A stretch of 64,000 bases of DNA from Phytoseiulus persimilis (taxonomy: Eukaryota; Arthropoda; Arachnida; Mesostigmata; Phytoseiidae): contig CM075102.1 of NCBI GenBank assembly GCA_037576195.1, positions 1,860,001-1,924,000 of the forward strand, read 5' to 3'. The notes beneath the pieces were generated by a model that saw nothing but the letters and a program-made list of their open reading frames with translations, was not told where the DNA came from and ran no database searches. Shown here piece after piece: positions 11,051-22,622 of the stretch (position 1 is the first letter of the stretch; each line of letters opens with the position of its first letter). The position numbers and the translations under genes are program-made.

Positions 11051-13800
11051 ACCATTCAATTCATTATCTTTCGGAGCGGAGTTTCCAGCGATTGGAATTC
11101 GGGGCGCAGGATCTATCCAATGTATACTGCATCCAGAACTGCATATGCAGAAAGGAACTGCTATGCACCCAAATTCGGGAGCGCACTCAACCAACCGGTG
11201 CTCCCTCAAACTGGATACGACGTTCGCCCCCGTCTGCTCCTCCAGAAAAAGAGTAGAAGAATAAACCCCAATCTCGTGACAAAGAGATTGACGAAACTTC
11301 ACGTGGACCGGTTGGATAAATTGGGTTTATTCTCTTCTCGCTGCTATCCACCTGCCCGCCGATTGATGCAGACAATCAAATGAGAATCCGCCAAATGAAT
11401 AGGATGATGACTGCCGCTGTCTCCTCATATCTCCGTGTAAGCTGGTCTGGATAGCAGACGTCTCGTACTAATCCTATCAGCCACCGGAGGGGGCTGGCCT
11501 ACTTGGCGGCGCTGGCCGATCGGCCCCGCTCTCGTCGATCGACTGTTCGGCATGGACTGCCTCCAGCAGTCTGATCGCGAAGCCAGCAGGCTTACCTCAG
11601 CGTTGCTTTTCACGTGGAAATCGAGGTGATCCCGACGGAGAATCGAGCCGGATTCTCGCGCAATAATTTTCTGTCGGTTTGGATTGGCCACATGTTAGAT
11701 AATTTCATGCGCATTTTCAATCTTAATTTTCCACATCCTCCAACGTCGGTGATGCCACGCATACTTTCAATCCCTCGGCCATCATGGAATTTCACGAGGA
11801 ATCCGTCAATATTCTTCGCGTCGAAAGTTTGATTCGATCTAAGAGAACCTGAGCTCTCATGTCTGAGATTTCGGGAGAGATTTCGTCAGCAATATCTCCG
11901 TTGAAAGCGATGGAGCGCTCCATCATTTGGATGGATGGACTCGAATCACGGCAGTGAACTCTTCACAGACAGGTCAAAACACTTCGTTGTACCGAGCGAT
12001 TCGGCGTCCCATATCGCTGGTTTTCGCTTGTTAAATCGGAAGTTCCGTTGCAGCGAGAGGTTCCGAAGACCGCCTCCACGTCGGGCGTGATTTCCTTGTT
12101 CGCCGGAACGAAAACTTACCTGAACGGGATTTCGTTGTGAAAAGTGTAGCGTTTCCTCCACCACCTCATTCTCCGACGCTAGCCTGTCCGGCCCGAGATA
12201 TTCCGTCAAGAGACTCAAAGAGTCGAAAAGAAGTCCAATCAATGTAGACTGGATGGAATGCATGAACTGGAAGACTGCTCTCGACGGACGAACTCCGCCA
12301 GAATGGCGAGTTTTCGCGTCGTGGAAAAATTATCAACCGACACTCAAGAGAGTCGGAATACGGTGAACCATGGTAAGGTCAGTCCTGATTTTTCCGATCA
12401 TTCGACTGGGGAAGCACCTCGAGCCCGACCGCAGATACCATAGCACAGGAACATCGGGACACGTCACTCTGTGCCCACGCTGTATCCCTAGCAAGACAGC
12501 TCAGTTGGGAATTTCCTGAAAGCTTCCGAGACAGTAGTTCCAAAGAGTGCACGTGAGCGAGCTTTTTCAAAATGTTCAGCTGAAGATGTTCTCTACTAGC
12601 CATGATGGAGAGCTCGTTCGGTACATGGGAAGCTTCTCCCGAATTCTCGGAGGCGCGGCGCAGTCGACAACTGTGTTTTCGTGAGGACAATCAGCTAGGG
12701 AAGCAATCTCTAGCTCCTCGGTGGAGGCGACTTCTAGAGAGGCCAATGCATCGGGAATTCGGGCTAGATGATGGGAAAAAGTCTGTACAGCCGGGGACAC
12801 TCGTCGAGATGTCCTTTTGACGTTCGCTAGGCCTGCGTCAAACTTGGTGATAGCCTGCGTTCAATTCTTGTGCTCCTGCAGAAGGAGATCCTTCCGCCTC
12901 GCTCCGAACTCTCCTGGACTCCCTATCCGGTGTCATTCTGGTCCAAAAATGTGCGGGCATCTCCGGATATCAGTTCACTGATTCGACTGAGCCACCCCTT
13001 GACTCGAACCGGCACTCGTGCAATTCCTGAAGCTCGACAGACTGGTTGTTCGCAGAGCGATTCCTTCGCGTCCCTCCGCTCCGGGATCGCTCAGAGATCT
13101 GTACAGGAGTGCTGCGGCAACTCCCAGCTGTCCATGTATCGTTCGCTTCCGGTGACCTTTCTGCCGAAAGACTTGGTGACTCGGCATAATGTTCGCGCGT
13201 CCCGCGAGCGTGACTGCCACTGCGAGTCAGGTTGAGATGTTTACTGTACAAAGTTTCCCTCTCCAAAAATCAAAGCTCAATGTTTGCACTGCCGCTTGGC
13301 ATCGTCGGCGGGGTTTCAAACGGAATTCTATGTGAAAGGACGCTCTATGGAACGGGAAAAAACGGGACACAGCACCGGCCTCACTTTCAACGTTCTGCAG
13401 GTCGAACCCACTCGCCTCATCGTTCGTTCGTCGACTCCGCCTGATCGTTCTCCTGGGGTCCAGCTTGAGCTGAAAATTCTCATTGGCTAATTTCTCTCGC
13501 GAAGGAGCGGAAACATTCGGATTTCTCGAAAGTGGAAACAGCCGGCTGTCGAAATACGGGACCCGCAGAGCCGCTGAAGGTGAGAATCCGAGCTGTCGAA
13601 CTCGACTCCTGATCCGAAAAAATTGCGTGCGTTCAAAAGTCTTTCAGACGACTTCAGCATTGGAATCCACTTTGGCTCCACTGCCAGATGCGAAGGATCC
13701 TTTCTGTACATATTCCGCTTGGTTTGTCAGTTTGTCATTCTTTCTGTCTGACGGGGTCAGCCAGAGCAATACGGTGAAGTCGAAACATATTCCGATCAGC
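11051..13800. other. Gene-poor interval with unassigned exon-like pieces
   Basis: No product can be named in this 2.7 kb. On the minus strand, 12265..12119 looks like an exon: a CTTCCAG acceptor, 49 open codons (starting FMHSIQSTLIGL) and a GTAAGT donor after a codon for Gln. A second minus-strand open stretch, 12782..12576, follows a CTGTACAG acceptor and ends in a stop. The two have not been joined into a gene and neither resembles a family I know. The rest contains only short frames on both strands. Confidence 0.3.
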
Positions 13801-14580
13801 CGAACGAGAAGATTGCTCCGGAATCATCTCCATAGAACAGGTTCACATCTTCCAGGAAGTGTCCGTCAAGGTCGGGCTCCGTCAAGGATGTCCTGCGTCG
13901 CCTATCCTCTTCAAGCTGTAAATCGCGGATCGGAAGAAAAACACCTGAGGACGGTGGTTGGTTCCGAATTCGCGAGAAAGGGGAACTCCTGTGATGTGAG
14001 GGGGAAGAAGTCCTCCACAGTTCCTGTTTTTTTATTTGCGGACGATTCGTGCCTCCTGACAAATGACATGACGGATATCAGGACTCTACTAGAGGTGACA
14101 CCCGAATTCCGGGAAACCGCCGAAATACCACAGCTCACTTACTGCACTGGAGCAACACGAAAACAACACACACGAAAATGACGACAATTGAGAGACTCAA
14201 AAATCGGAGAGCCCAAGACGACCTTGATTTCCGACTGACCAGAAATACATCAGGCTCACCAATGTGGGAGATATTCCGCTCAGAACTCAAAACGAGGATG
14301 CGTGATAAATCACACTTCACATGTTGACGAAACATGGAGTCCAGTAATCCACATTGACTGTCTGTCGACACTTCGAAGAGACTCGAGATCTCGAGAGGGG
14401 ACTGTACGATAACTCGCGGGGCATTCGGCTGTTGGCGCTAGCCAACTGAGATCAGGAATGCTCAACACTAACAGCCGACAGAACTCCCGTAATGCTCCTG
14501 TAGACATGAAATGCCCTCGATGTGCAGCTCCGGAAACCGACAAACTCGTCATTCTGGAATGCGGGGAACGAAAGTACTCC
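13800..14580 (+). mobile_element. LINE relic, reverse-transcriptase region
   Basis: From 13850 one frame reads SVKVGLRQGCPASPILF, the RT block before the catalytic site, and stops at once. About 150 bases on, in another frame, VFLFADDSCLLTNDM (about 14027-14070) gives the FADD catalytic motif. Near 14506-14568 MKCPRCAAPETDKLVILECG resembles the C-terminal C..C....C knuckle of LINE ORF2 proteins. Stops and frame changes separate the pieces, so the copy is dead. The motif order fits one element in plus orientation, different from the R1-like copy at 3412. Its ends are not visible. Confidence 0.75.
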
Positions 14581-15379
14581 CAGACGGAATTTTCGGGCCG
14601 AATATGACTCCACCCTGATTCAACGATGAAAAACCTCAGAAGGAAGAAGAAACTCCCGAAGAGATGGGAGAACAAAGAAACGTGATCTGTGAACGCAAGA
14701 TAAGAGGAAAGTGCCTCAACCGCAGTCCAACCACGCGGAGCTCGGCGAACTCCAGTCGGTCGAAGGTCTGTTGGTGAATTGTGAACGTTTGAGTCATTGG
14801 TTCTGACGAAGATCTCGAAGTAGAACTCGCTCGAAAACGAATTCTCGAAGGCTGGGAAGAGATGGAAGAACACAGACTGTGTTGTTCTGACCTAGGAAAA
14901 CATTCGATCGAGGAATGGATCAAGTGCCGCGAAAGCATACACGGCTGGATTCGCGACTGGAGCGATAGATGTTTGGAGCAGGTGGTCGGCAGAGTGATTG
15001 TTTGTCTCTCTCTTTCTCGGGCGCCCCGCAGATGGAACCGGGATCGGATCGCCCAACTGGAAGATAATTCCGCTCCATGCTCATGATACAGCTGTTGCGC
15101 GAGAGAAGCATCCCGAAAGGTCCGCCGCGGGCGGCACTTTCCGGGGCGGCATTGTCATCATTTCCTGTCACGAGTTCCGACATCAATTTGAAAAAAACAC
15201 GGTTGCTAGAAAGCTACGCATCAAGATTTCAGTTCAATTTCGTGGTCTTTCAAGACCAAGTCTCTCCAAACCGTTGGACTTACGATCAGAGCCAAGGCGT
15301 AGAAACCCACGCAGAGCCGTTTACTAATAGCTTCGCGTGGTGTCGTAGCCGTTCGTTTGTCAATCAAGTTGAGAAAGTC

Positions 15380-15945
15380 AACAAGAAAGTTCAGTTGGAC
15401 ATGAAACGCGTCAAGGAAAGCCGTGCCGAATTCCGGAGGAAGCGGAAACTGAGGGAGGAAGAAATGAAGAAACTAGGGGGAAGTTCCCTCAAGTACTTGC
15501 TTCACAAGGGGCCATGGCTGAAGCTTCCTCCGAAAATGTCACCCAGTAATTTTGCAGACCAAAGTACCAACGAACTGGTGTCATACCCGGAATTCGAGAT
15601 CGAAAGAACTAGACTCCAAAGTTTGATTAATTCTGCCGAGTCTGGAGAGAGGAAACGAATCGTAGACGGAAGCCCCTTCGACCTACTACATTTCATGAGC
15701 TCGGGAATTCACTTGCGAACACCGTGATTCCAATTCGGATCTTCCTGACTATCGGGATCAGCGTTACGAGTTGCGAGCGCAGTTTCTCCAAACTGAAGTT
15801 GATAAGAACCTATCTCCTGTCAACCATGGGCGCTCAGCGTCTCAGCAGCCTTGCCATCCTCTCGGTCGTGCACCGGCTGACGAAGAAGCTCGATTTCGAG
15901 AGCGTCATCCAAGAGTTCGCAGAGAACAGTAGTACTTTTTCGTAA
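15380..15945 (+). pseudogene. hAT-superfamily (ZMYM-type) transposase relic
   Basis: The downstream part (15712-15945) reads IRIFLTIGISVTSCERSFSK and continues with LKLIRTYL, then an LSSLAILSV segment. This is the C-terminal dimerisation block of hAT and ZMYM-type transposases. Just upstream, in a different frame (about 15400-15715), a basic stretch ESRAEFRRKRKLREEEMKK resembles the lysine/arginine-rich N-terminus of the same proteins, and DLLHFMSSG the lead-in to the C-terminal block. The central catalytic region is absent, so this looks like a deletion derivative with a frameshift near 15715. I did not find terminal inverted repeats. Confidence 0.75.
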
Positions 15946-17143
15946 GCGCAGTTTGTAACGAAGAATAAAAGGAAAGAGAAAACAAAAAAAAGTCTCTCAT
16001 TGTCCAAGCATCCACGTCGCGAGGGATGGAAACCTTCCCAATAATCAGACCTGGGCTAATTAGACTTGAGTTTGCTGACACCGACGAAGCTGTTTACAAA
16101 AATGTGATGCCGATAATGTCAGGGGAAATCAGTGGAGGGGCGGCATTTCCCAATTCGGGCGGCACCAGGTAGTTGCACGCCACTGCTTCCACCATTGATG
16201 GAACAATCAGAACTTCGGGATCAGTTATGAGCGATGAGGAAACCATAAAATACAGCGTTGTGGGCTGGTTCCAAAGGGGAGTGTCGAGTTTGACCGATAT
16301 AAGAACTCTGTGAAATGACTGAGTAAGTTACATCAAGTTGGGTGGACGACTCGACGCAGAAAGACATCTCTACTGCCATCCAACGAAATCCCGACTCTCA
16401 CCCTGGAGACCTTGGAACGAATTTATTCGACGATCTTTCTCCGATATCTCTCCTATCATCGTCTCAGTTTATCAACGAACTGCACGGTTCTGATGAAACC
16501 TCCCTCACGTGCATGGCCGCCGCAATGCTCTCAAATCGTGAAGGTTCCACATGGCGGGCCCCGCGATCGCGCAGTTGCGATCGAGCGATAAGCAGTTCAG
16601 GGCTCTTTGTTCAGAGAAATGTCCGAAACTTCGTTTTTAATTTCTCCGTCGATTCGCCGTGGAGCGGACAGCTCGCGATCAGTCTTCATGTCTGGACGTG
16701 GCCCACAGTACTGGCTCATCATGTGCAGTCCTCTTGTGATTCGAACGGGTTTCTCATTGATCTCAGCGTCGAATATTCACAAATTCACAGAGGCCCTGGA
16801 GCGAGGCCGATATCCCCTGACGGGGCTCGAAAAACGACTGACGAGCGCGGATCGTGGTTCGAGAAATTCCAACTTGCTTGGCAAGCTTTGACCCTGAATT
16901 CCGACGGACTCAATTCCGGGTCCGAGATTCCGTCATAGCGGCATCGGCTCTCGCTTCTCGCCTTCTTTCCCGTTCTCAGTCGAGATGGGCAAGGCGAGGA
17001 ACGTCCCATCGGGCTGCACTTGGAGTTTATGAGTCTGTTGCAGGGCTAGCATTGTTTCAGCAGACACGTGTACCACTTCGAGGAATCCTTCGGATATGAG
17101 CTCGTCCGGGACGTTCTGGAAAGTGCGAACAACGCCATTTGGT
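15946..17143. other. No recognised gene
   Basis: Between the hAT relic and the BANP-like gene. A 198-codon plus-strand frame (16342-16938) opens with GTG, lacks an ATG near its start and matches nothing I know; one such frame is expected by chance in a window of this size. Confidence 0.4.
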
Positions 17144-17168
17144 CATCTCTCTCTCTCTCTCTCTCTCT
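17144..17168 (+). repeat. (TC)n microsatellite
   Basis: About 12 TC repeats just beyond the 3' end of the BANP-like gene. A shorter (TC)n run occurs at about 63262-63279. Confidence 0.9.
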
Positions 17169-17201
17169 AAAAAGACTGCGGGTTGACAACGAAGGCGTAA
17201 A

Positions 17202-18847
17202 CTATCGGGCTATGAGTGGAACACTTACGGCATCGAGCGATATCACATCGCCGTCGACCGCATGGACCGAGGACTGGACGCTGTCCTCAGCAGGGTCTGG
17301 AGTATCTGTCAGGAGATCGTTGAACTCGAACGGGTGCGCTCGCAGTAGGTGGTTCACCTGCTCATCGCCATGCGCCTCACCGTCGTGGAGATCGTGTGTT
17401 TCGTCGTCGTCAGAGACAGCCATAGGCTCGCGAGGAGTTCCTCCTCCGAGAGGAGTCATCGCCGCCGTAGCCTGTGCTACAGGAGTTTTCGGGCTATCTC
17501 CGAGAATGGGTTCCTTGGGCGCCCGGCTCGACTGGTCGAGGATCTCGAGTGCTTTCCGCTTCCGTCTGAACGCTGTGCGGCATTTCGAGTCGATTGACAG
17601 TTTTATTCTGTCCCAATCGCTCTCGGTGATGTTGAACATGAACACCAAATGACCTAGAAATCACGCAAAAGAGACTCGGAGGGTTCTGAGAGGAAGCGAC
17701 CCCCCTCGTTTCCGGGAATCCCGAAATTCATTAGTCAGTTTCCATCGGGTCTCTTGAGAGAGGGTTGTGAACCGAATTCCACCAAGCCTCTCGATATACT
17801 CACACAATATGGCGTAGATATAGATGGGGTTCAGCTTCTGTTTCCCGTATTTGCTGCTCCCACTTATGTTGGCGTTGGCTTGCACGTCCCGAGTGAATAA
17901 AAGATCCAACAGTTTCAGAGCCATTTTCTCCGGAGTGCGACAGGTCGCGTTCAGGTCGAGCACCACCTTGGGGTCGAGAGGTACACGAACCCGTTTTTTC
18001 GGGTCGCCGTCGTCCCCCAGCCAGGAGCCCTGGGTCGAGAACATTTATTCAGAGTCACTCTCATCTCATGTCGCGTTCGTACGTCTTCTGAACATTTCCC
18101 TCACGTTTGGATAGTCTGAGTGACTGTTGAGAGCGCTGATGAGCACCGTGCCATTCTGGACGAAATACGGTGTGCCATCCTTCGCGATTTGTGCGCCGGA
18201 CGATCTGACGTCGGTTCTGGATTCACTGCCGAAGAAACCGTCTCGTTCATGGAAGTAGGACCCACTGTGAAATCTCGGCTCGCCTTGCGTCGGGACGGAG
18301 ACTCTAATCAGGAGCTTGCATGAATACCTGGTAGCCGGTTCAGTGTCGTCCTCCGGATCGCAGTAACGAGCACAGCATCTGCACCCACTGATTCGGTCCT
18401 CCAACTTCCTGCATCTGTCACTGAGGTCGGAGACCCGGCATTCTAGAATTCCTAAACGGTCCAAAAGTTCGTTCCGGAACGACGAGAGGAAGTCCTGGAA
18501 AGCAACAGCGGTGCTCATCCAGCACATTCGTCGAGTCAGACTGCCGTCGTTGAGAGAGTCGGAAAATTCGCGCCCCGGCCGAGGGGATGCCGCGGCTCTT
18601 CCAGGAAACTATTCTCTCACCATGATGATGCCATTATCTCCTGGCACGCTGGAATCGTCCTCCCCTGGAATGAAGAAAACGGTCGTCATCGAAAGTTTCC
18701 CACAGGTAGCCCAGGAGGTGTGATTTGATGACAAGTATTCGAAACAGCGCTCGAACAAAAACAGCCGCGAGTCGACGTCATTCGTGCTCGTCTGCGAATC
18801 TCGAGAGGGAACGTACCGTGCACTTTGACCTGTTGAATATCCATCAT
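17202..18847 (-). CDS. BANP: BANP/SMAR1-like BEN-domain nuclear protein
   Basis: Five exons on the minus strand: 18847..18817, 18664..18621, 18494..18105, 18029..17804, 17653..17202; all intron phases close, giving about 380 residues. BANP binds methylation-sensitive CGCG motifs and acts as a transcription factor at CpG-island promoters. Seen here: an acidic N-terminus, a coiled coil (FLSSFRNELLDRLGILE), the linker NSHSDYPN joining GSWLGDDGDP, and the BEN domain with CRTPEKMALKLLDLLFTRDV, LNPIYIYAILCHLV and NITESDWDRIKLSIDSKCRT, the last nearly identical to the vertebrate protein as I recall it. The C-terminus is acidic and does not show the glutamine-rich tail of vertebrate BANP. A GTAAGT at 17228..17223 could splice to a further unseen exon; otherwise the frame stops at 17202. 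The start is the double ATG at 18847. Confidence 0.88.
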
Positions 18848-19636
18848 CGGCACAACATTGAGAACCTCTGTTTCAGTCACAGTTTTGGTTTCGCTCCGCC
18901 CCAGCTTGTGTCCTGAGCGGCCGATTCAGACCGGATCGAGCAAACTGCGCTCTCTTTTAAAGGAGGCCTCAAGCAGAGCTGCGCACAAACAAACACAATC
19001 TCGAATCGGATATTTGATTGGCCATGTCGAACAGGGAATCCAGAGCCATTGGGAAAGCCCTGTTTGTGCAGATCAGCTGCTGAGAGCCGAGGCTCCGCTC
19101 GCTCGCACGCTCTCTCGTTTCTCGGCTTGTTGTCGCGGGCGATTACCAGATACGAGCTTGGCGCGCTGGGTCGTGTCTGGGATTTCTCTGGAACTGTGGC
19201 CCAAGCGGCTGTATCGAAGCTCCACGAAATTTGGCACCGCGGGAAGAGTTCTGGACAAAATGGTTAACTGCTGACGACGGAGGGGATCGTTCGCGGGTTG
19301 AGTATGTGTCGTTCGACAACATGACGGAAGCTGGATTTTGAGCACGAGCATCGTCAAGGTCAGTTATGATGAGTTGATGTCATGGAAAGTATCATGGTGG
19401 ATTATCGTCACTTTTTTCGGGATAACGAGTGGAGTTGATCGAACACCTATGACAGAGATGGAGAGAGCTCCTTCTTCTGGTAGCTCAGAGTGCAATAAGC
19501 GTCCCGCGACCCCGTTGCGGTGAAATCCTCCCCCGAGCCTGAACGTGGGATCTGACGCTGGAGGAATAACGAGCGAGAGGAGCAGTTCTCATCGAGTGCG
19601 CGAGGCGGAAGATTATCTACGAGCTTCTCCCCGCAG
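18848..19636. promoter_or_regulatory. Divergent intergenic region between BANP-like and zinc-finger genes
   Basis: The two genes are transcribed away from each other with 789 bases between their proposed start codons. The interval probably holds both promoters and any 5' UTR exons; the zinc-finger start codon follows a good CTTCTCCCCGCAG acceptor, hinting at an upstream untranslated exon. I could not identify a specific promoter element. Confidence 0.4.
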
Positions 19637-22327
19637 ATGCGACGAAAACAAGACTTCACGACGCCGGGTCCTCCCCCTCAGAAACGCCGTCCGGGAATCT
19701 TGAGTCGGGCCCCGAAACGCTTCGCATCCAGCTCGAAGCAGCAGGTCGCCGACGCGAGTCAAACGACAGAATCCTCCAATGTGGTTTATCGTCTTGTACC
19801 CGAGGCGCCCGTCTACGAGGAAATAGGAGCTTCGAAAACTCGAATCCAGTCTGAAGGAGCACCGGTGGTCATGGTCGTGGGTGGCAGAAGTCAGTTTCCG
19901 GAATGATTCCGCAGTGAACTTACCGGCCTGTTCCACGATTTTCTCTGAAACCATGTGTTTTTCAGGTGAAGATCCTGGCGATGAGTTCCAGGAAGCTCAG
20001 AAGACGCTAGTGGTTCATGTCAAGCGGATGTATGACGATGCAGACGAGGGGAGCAGATCTGCGGGTGAGGGAATAGCTCAAAGAAAGCGAATTCAATCGC
20101 CTCCGAATTGTGCAGAGTATTCGGACGAAATTCATGGTCTGCCGAGCGCGCGAGCACCTTCGCCACTTAACTCCAATCTGCCCGTCTCCTCAGAAGGCCT
20201 TGAAGCTCTTCCTGCCGATATCAGCATCGCTGAGGAGTCCGAGAACCATTCCGACAACGATTCGAGAGACGCGGACCCTTCAAATTCCACTATCAATTGT
20301 GTTGTCGACTCCAATGGAAGGGTGTGGCGTGAAATCCCACCACACAAAGGTAAGCCTCCAAGAACCGGAAACCTTCTCTCAGAAAATATCCTGAAAACCG
20401 AATATGCCAAGTTGTGTTCGGCTCCCAAATATGGCGAGAAAGGCCAAAGTGTGCCGAAGGGGTGACGAAATGTGGATCACGAGTTGGGCCGCGCGCATGA
20501 CTTGCCGCTCTCTGGGTATACTTCCCGTCGACCCATTATGCCCCTAAGGTAGGGCACCCGAAACTTTCGCGTAAGCCCGACGCGAAAACCCTGAGGAGGC
20601 CCAAAGCAATATTATCAACCCACGGATGACAATCGAAGTGATCTGCGGAGGCGAAACGATTCGCTCTTGAAATGAGTGCATTGCTAGACTTCTCGATTCT
20701 CGCGACTGGGTGCAGTGTAGAGTAAGAGAATAGAAACTTTTTTGGAAATGCTCGAGAATATCCGTCGAGGGACCTTTCGCCGTTCCCTCTACGGTTTCCC
20801 CGGAAATATGAGAATATTGGAGTGTAGCGCATCCTGTTGATTCCCGCTGGGTGAACAGTTCGAGGAAAGTGAAGACCTTGTCTGAAGTGCGGGCGTGATG
20901 CTTCCAGGGTTCAAAGGAAACAGAGTGACAGTCGCCCGCTGGTTCGACGACAGCCCAGCGGATCGTTACCACTGTCTGTTCTGTAATGAGATCATGGAGG
21001 CTAGCGAACTGCGACCCCATCAAATCCATCAGCACAAATACCGGCTACCTGAAGTTGGGAAGTCAGCGTTCCTGAAGTACATTCGCAAAGAGAAGATACC
21101 GGTGAGCATCTGCTTACGAATCCGATGATTTTCGAGTTGGAAGCGGGTTACGCGGGAGGAATCCCTGACGAAATCAACCTGACAGCGGCAAAAATCCCCA
21201 GGTGGCCTCAGCTCTCGCTCCGGGAGCTCGAGAGGGCACAGGCGCGTGTCCTCATTGCACGCAGACATTCACCCGGAGACTCGACCTCCTCACTCATTTG
21301 AACGCAGATCACGGTACGTAGATTCCACGAGGCTCCGGATCGAATACGGAAGATCTGGCCCTCACACTCGAGAGTCTCATGGTGGTCTCTGTTTTTCTTC
21401 AGGCAAACAATTCGTTCTGTTCGACTTGGAGTTCGATTCGTTGGAAGAATTCGAGCAGTGGCTAGAAATAATCACGTACAAGTACATGACAGGCTACACC
21501 AAGAATCGAACGAACGTGGCGCAATCCGGGATGAAAACCCAGATGTACCTCTGCAGGTCTGGATTTCCGTAGGATATCTTACAGAGGGCTCGATCGAATC
21601 ATCAATCCTGGGAAGTATGCATGACGCTAACGAAGTCTCTGTAAATTCAGAATGGAAGAGAAGCCGCGGAAGTCGAAGGTTTTCAAAACAGAACGTCGAG
21701 CCCAGAATAGAGCGAGGGCTCAGTACTGCACGGCCCATCTGGTTGTTCGGTTCCTGGAGAACGGCCGACTTCACGTGAAGGGCAGTCCAACGCACATCAA
21801 TCACGACGTTTCTTTGTTCAGTGCTTGCCGCAGCCTGGACGACGTCCCGATGGACGGACTACCGGGGTTAGCGTTTTGAATGCCCCCGAACTCACCTCCG
21901 GTTGGGGTTTATATCCGTTTGGTGAATTACCCATTCGTTCACGACGAAAGTTCATTTCCAAACTCCATGAAAATCGACAGGTACGCAGCTGTGATATCGG
22001 CATCGTCGCGAGGCATCCCCAAAACGACAGTTGACGTTTGCAGAACGGTGTTCAAGAAAGCGGATGCCATGAAAACGTTGCTGGGATCGTGTCCCGCGCC
22101 GGCAAACAAGAATGTCGTGAGTGAGAGTTCATGCCAAGAAATCAATGTTCTCCTAGAATAGGATTTACAGGAAGTGGTTCGTATTCAAGAGCGAGCGTTC
22201 GGAATCTTTCCAGGTGAAGATCCTGCACAGCAAGTTAACATCGATGATCGATCCCATCTCGAGTTACAAACTCAAGGCAGTTGTCTTGCAGGATGGCACT
22301 CAAGACGTCGAGTTTGTAATGAAGTGA
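19637..22327 (+). CDS. Two-finger C2H2 protein with FAR1/FLYWCH-like domain
   Basis: Exons whose phases close: 19637..19880, 19966..20349, 20908..21101, 21202..21313, 21403..21556, then 21651 onward. The first two encode a low-complexity acidic region ending VWREIPPHKG. Exon 3 has a C2H2 finger (HCLFCNEIMEASELRPHQIH), exon 4 a second (CPHCTQTFTRRLDLLTHLNA). Exons 5-6 read FDSLEEFEQWLEI, YLC, then YCTAHLVVRF and THINHD: a C..C..H.H pattern like the zinc-chelating WRKY-GCM1 fold (FAR1, FLYWCH), common in uncharacterised arthropod proteins and akin to Mutator-type transposases. A terminal exon candidate is 22171..22327 (KWFVFKSERSESFQ), joined in phase from 22044..22120. The join between about 21800 and 21980 is unresolved: the frame changes with no clear acceptor. 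AATAAA at 22461-22466. DNA binding is inferred. Confidence 0.72.
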
Positions 22328-22460
22328 AAAGCCACAGGAAATCACCCGAAACCGCACGGCTCCACGTTATGACGACGTCCAAGAATGTGTTGTTCGCAAG
22401 ATTCCTAATCATTGAGATAGTGGCCGGGACTGGAGCAAAGAAGATCACTTGCGCTCTATA

Positions 22461-22466
22461 AATAAA
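22461..22466 (+). promoter_or_regulatory. Polyadenylation signal (zinc-finger gene)
   Basis: AATAAA 134 bases after the proposed stop of the zinc-finger gene. The minus-strand AATAAA of ferrochelatase (22562..22557) lies 91 bases further, so the two transcripts end tail to tail and may overlap slightly. Confidence 0.65.
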
Positions 22467-22556
22467 CCGAAGCGGGAGCAACCGCCGTGAATTCGGATCT
22501 CCGGGGCCGGGCGGCGATTGAGCGAAAGTTTTTGAACTGATTTTCGACCCGGAAAG

Positions 22557-22562
22557 TTTATT
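22557..22562 (-). promoter_or_regulatory. Polyadenylation signal (ferrochelatase)
   Basis: AATAAA on the minus strand (TTTATT on plus), 61 bases downstream of the ferrochelatase stop codon. Confidence 0.65.
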
Positions 22563-22622
22563 GATCCGTCCTCGAGTCGTCGAACACAGCTTTCAATGCA
22601 CTTTAAGAGAAAATTCCTTCAG

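Noticed and set aside
16342-16938. 198-codon plus-strand frame
   Set aside because: Opens with GTG, no family match, and a rough estimate (61/64 per codon over six frames) predicts about one frame this long by chance.
18494-18527. ATG at 18527 as the start of the BANP-like protein
   Set aside because: It lies upstream of a good TTGCTTTCCAG acceptor, and two small upstream exons join in phase and supply a better N-terminus.
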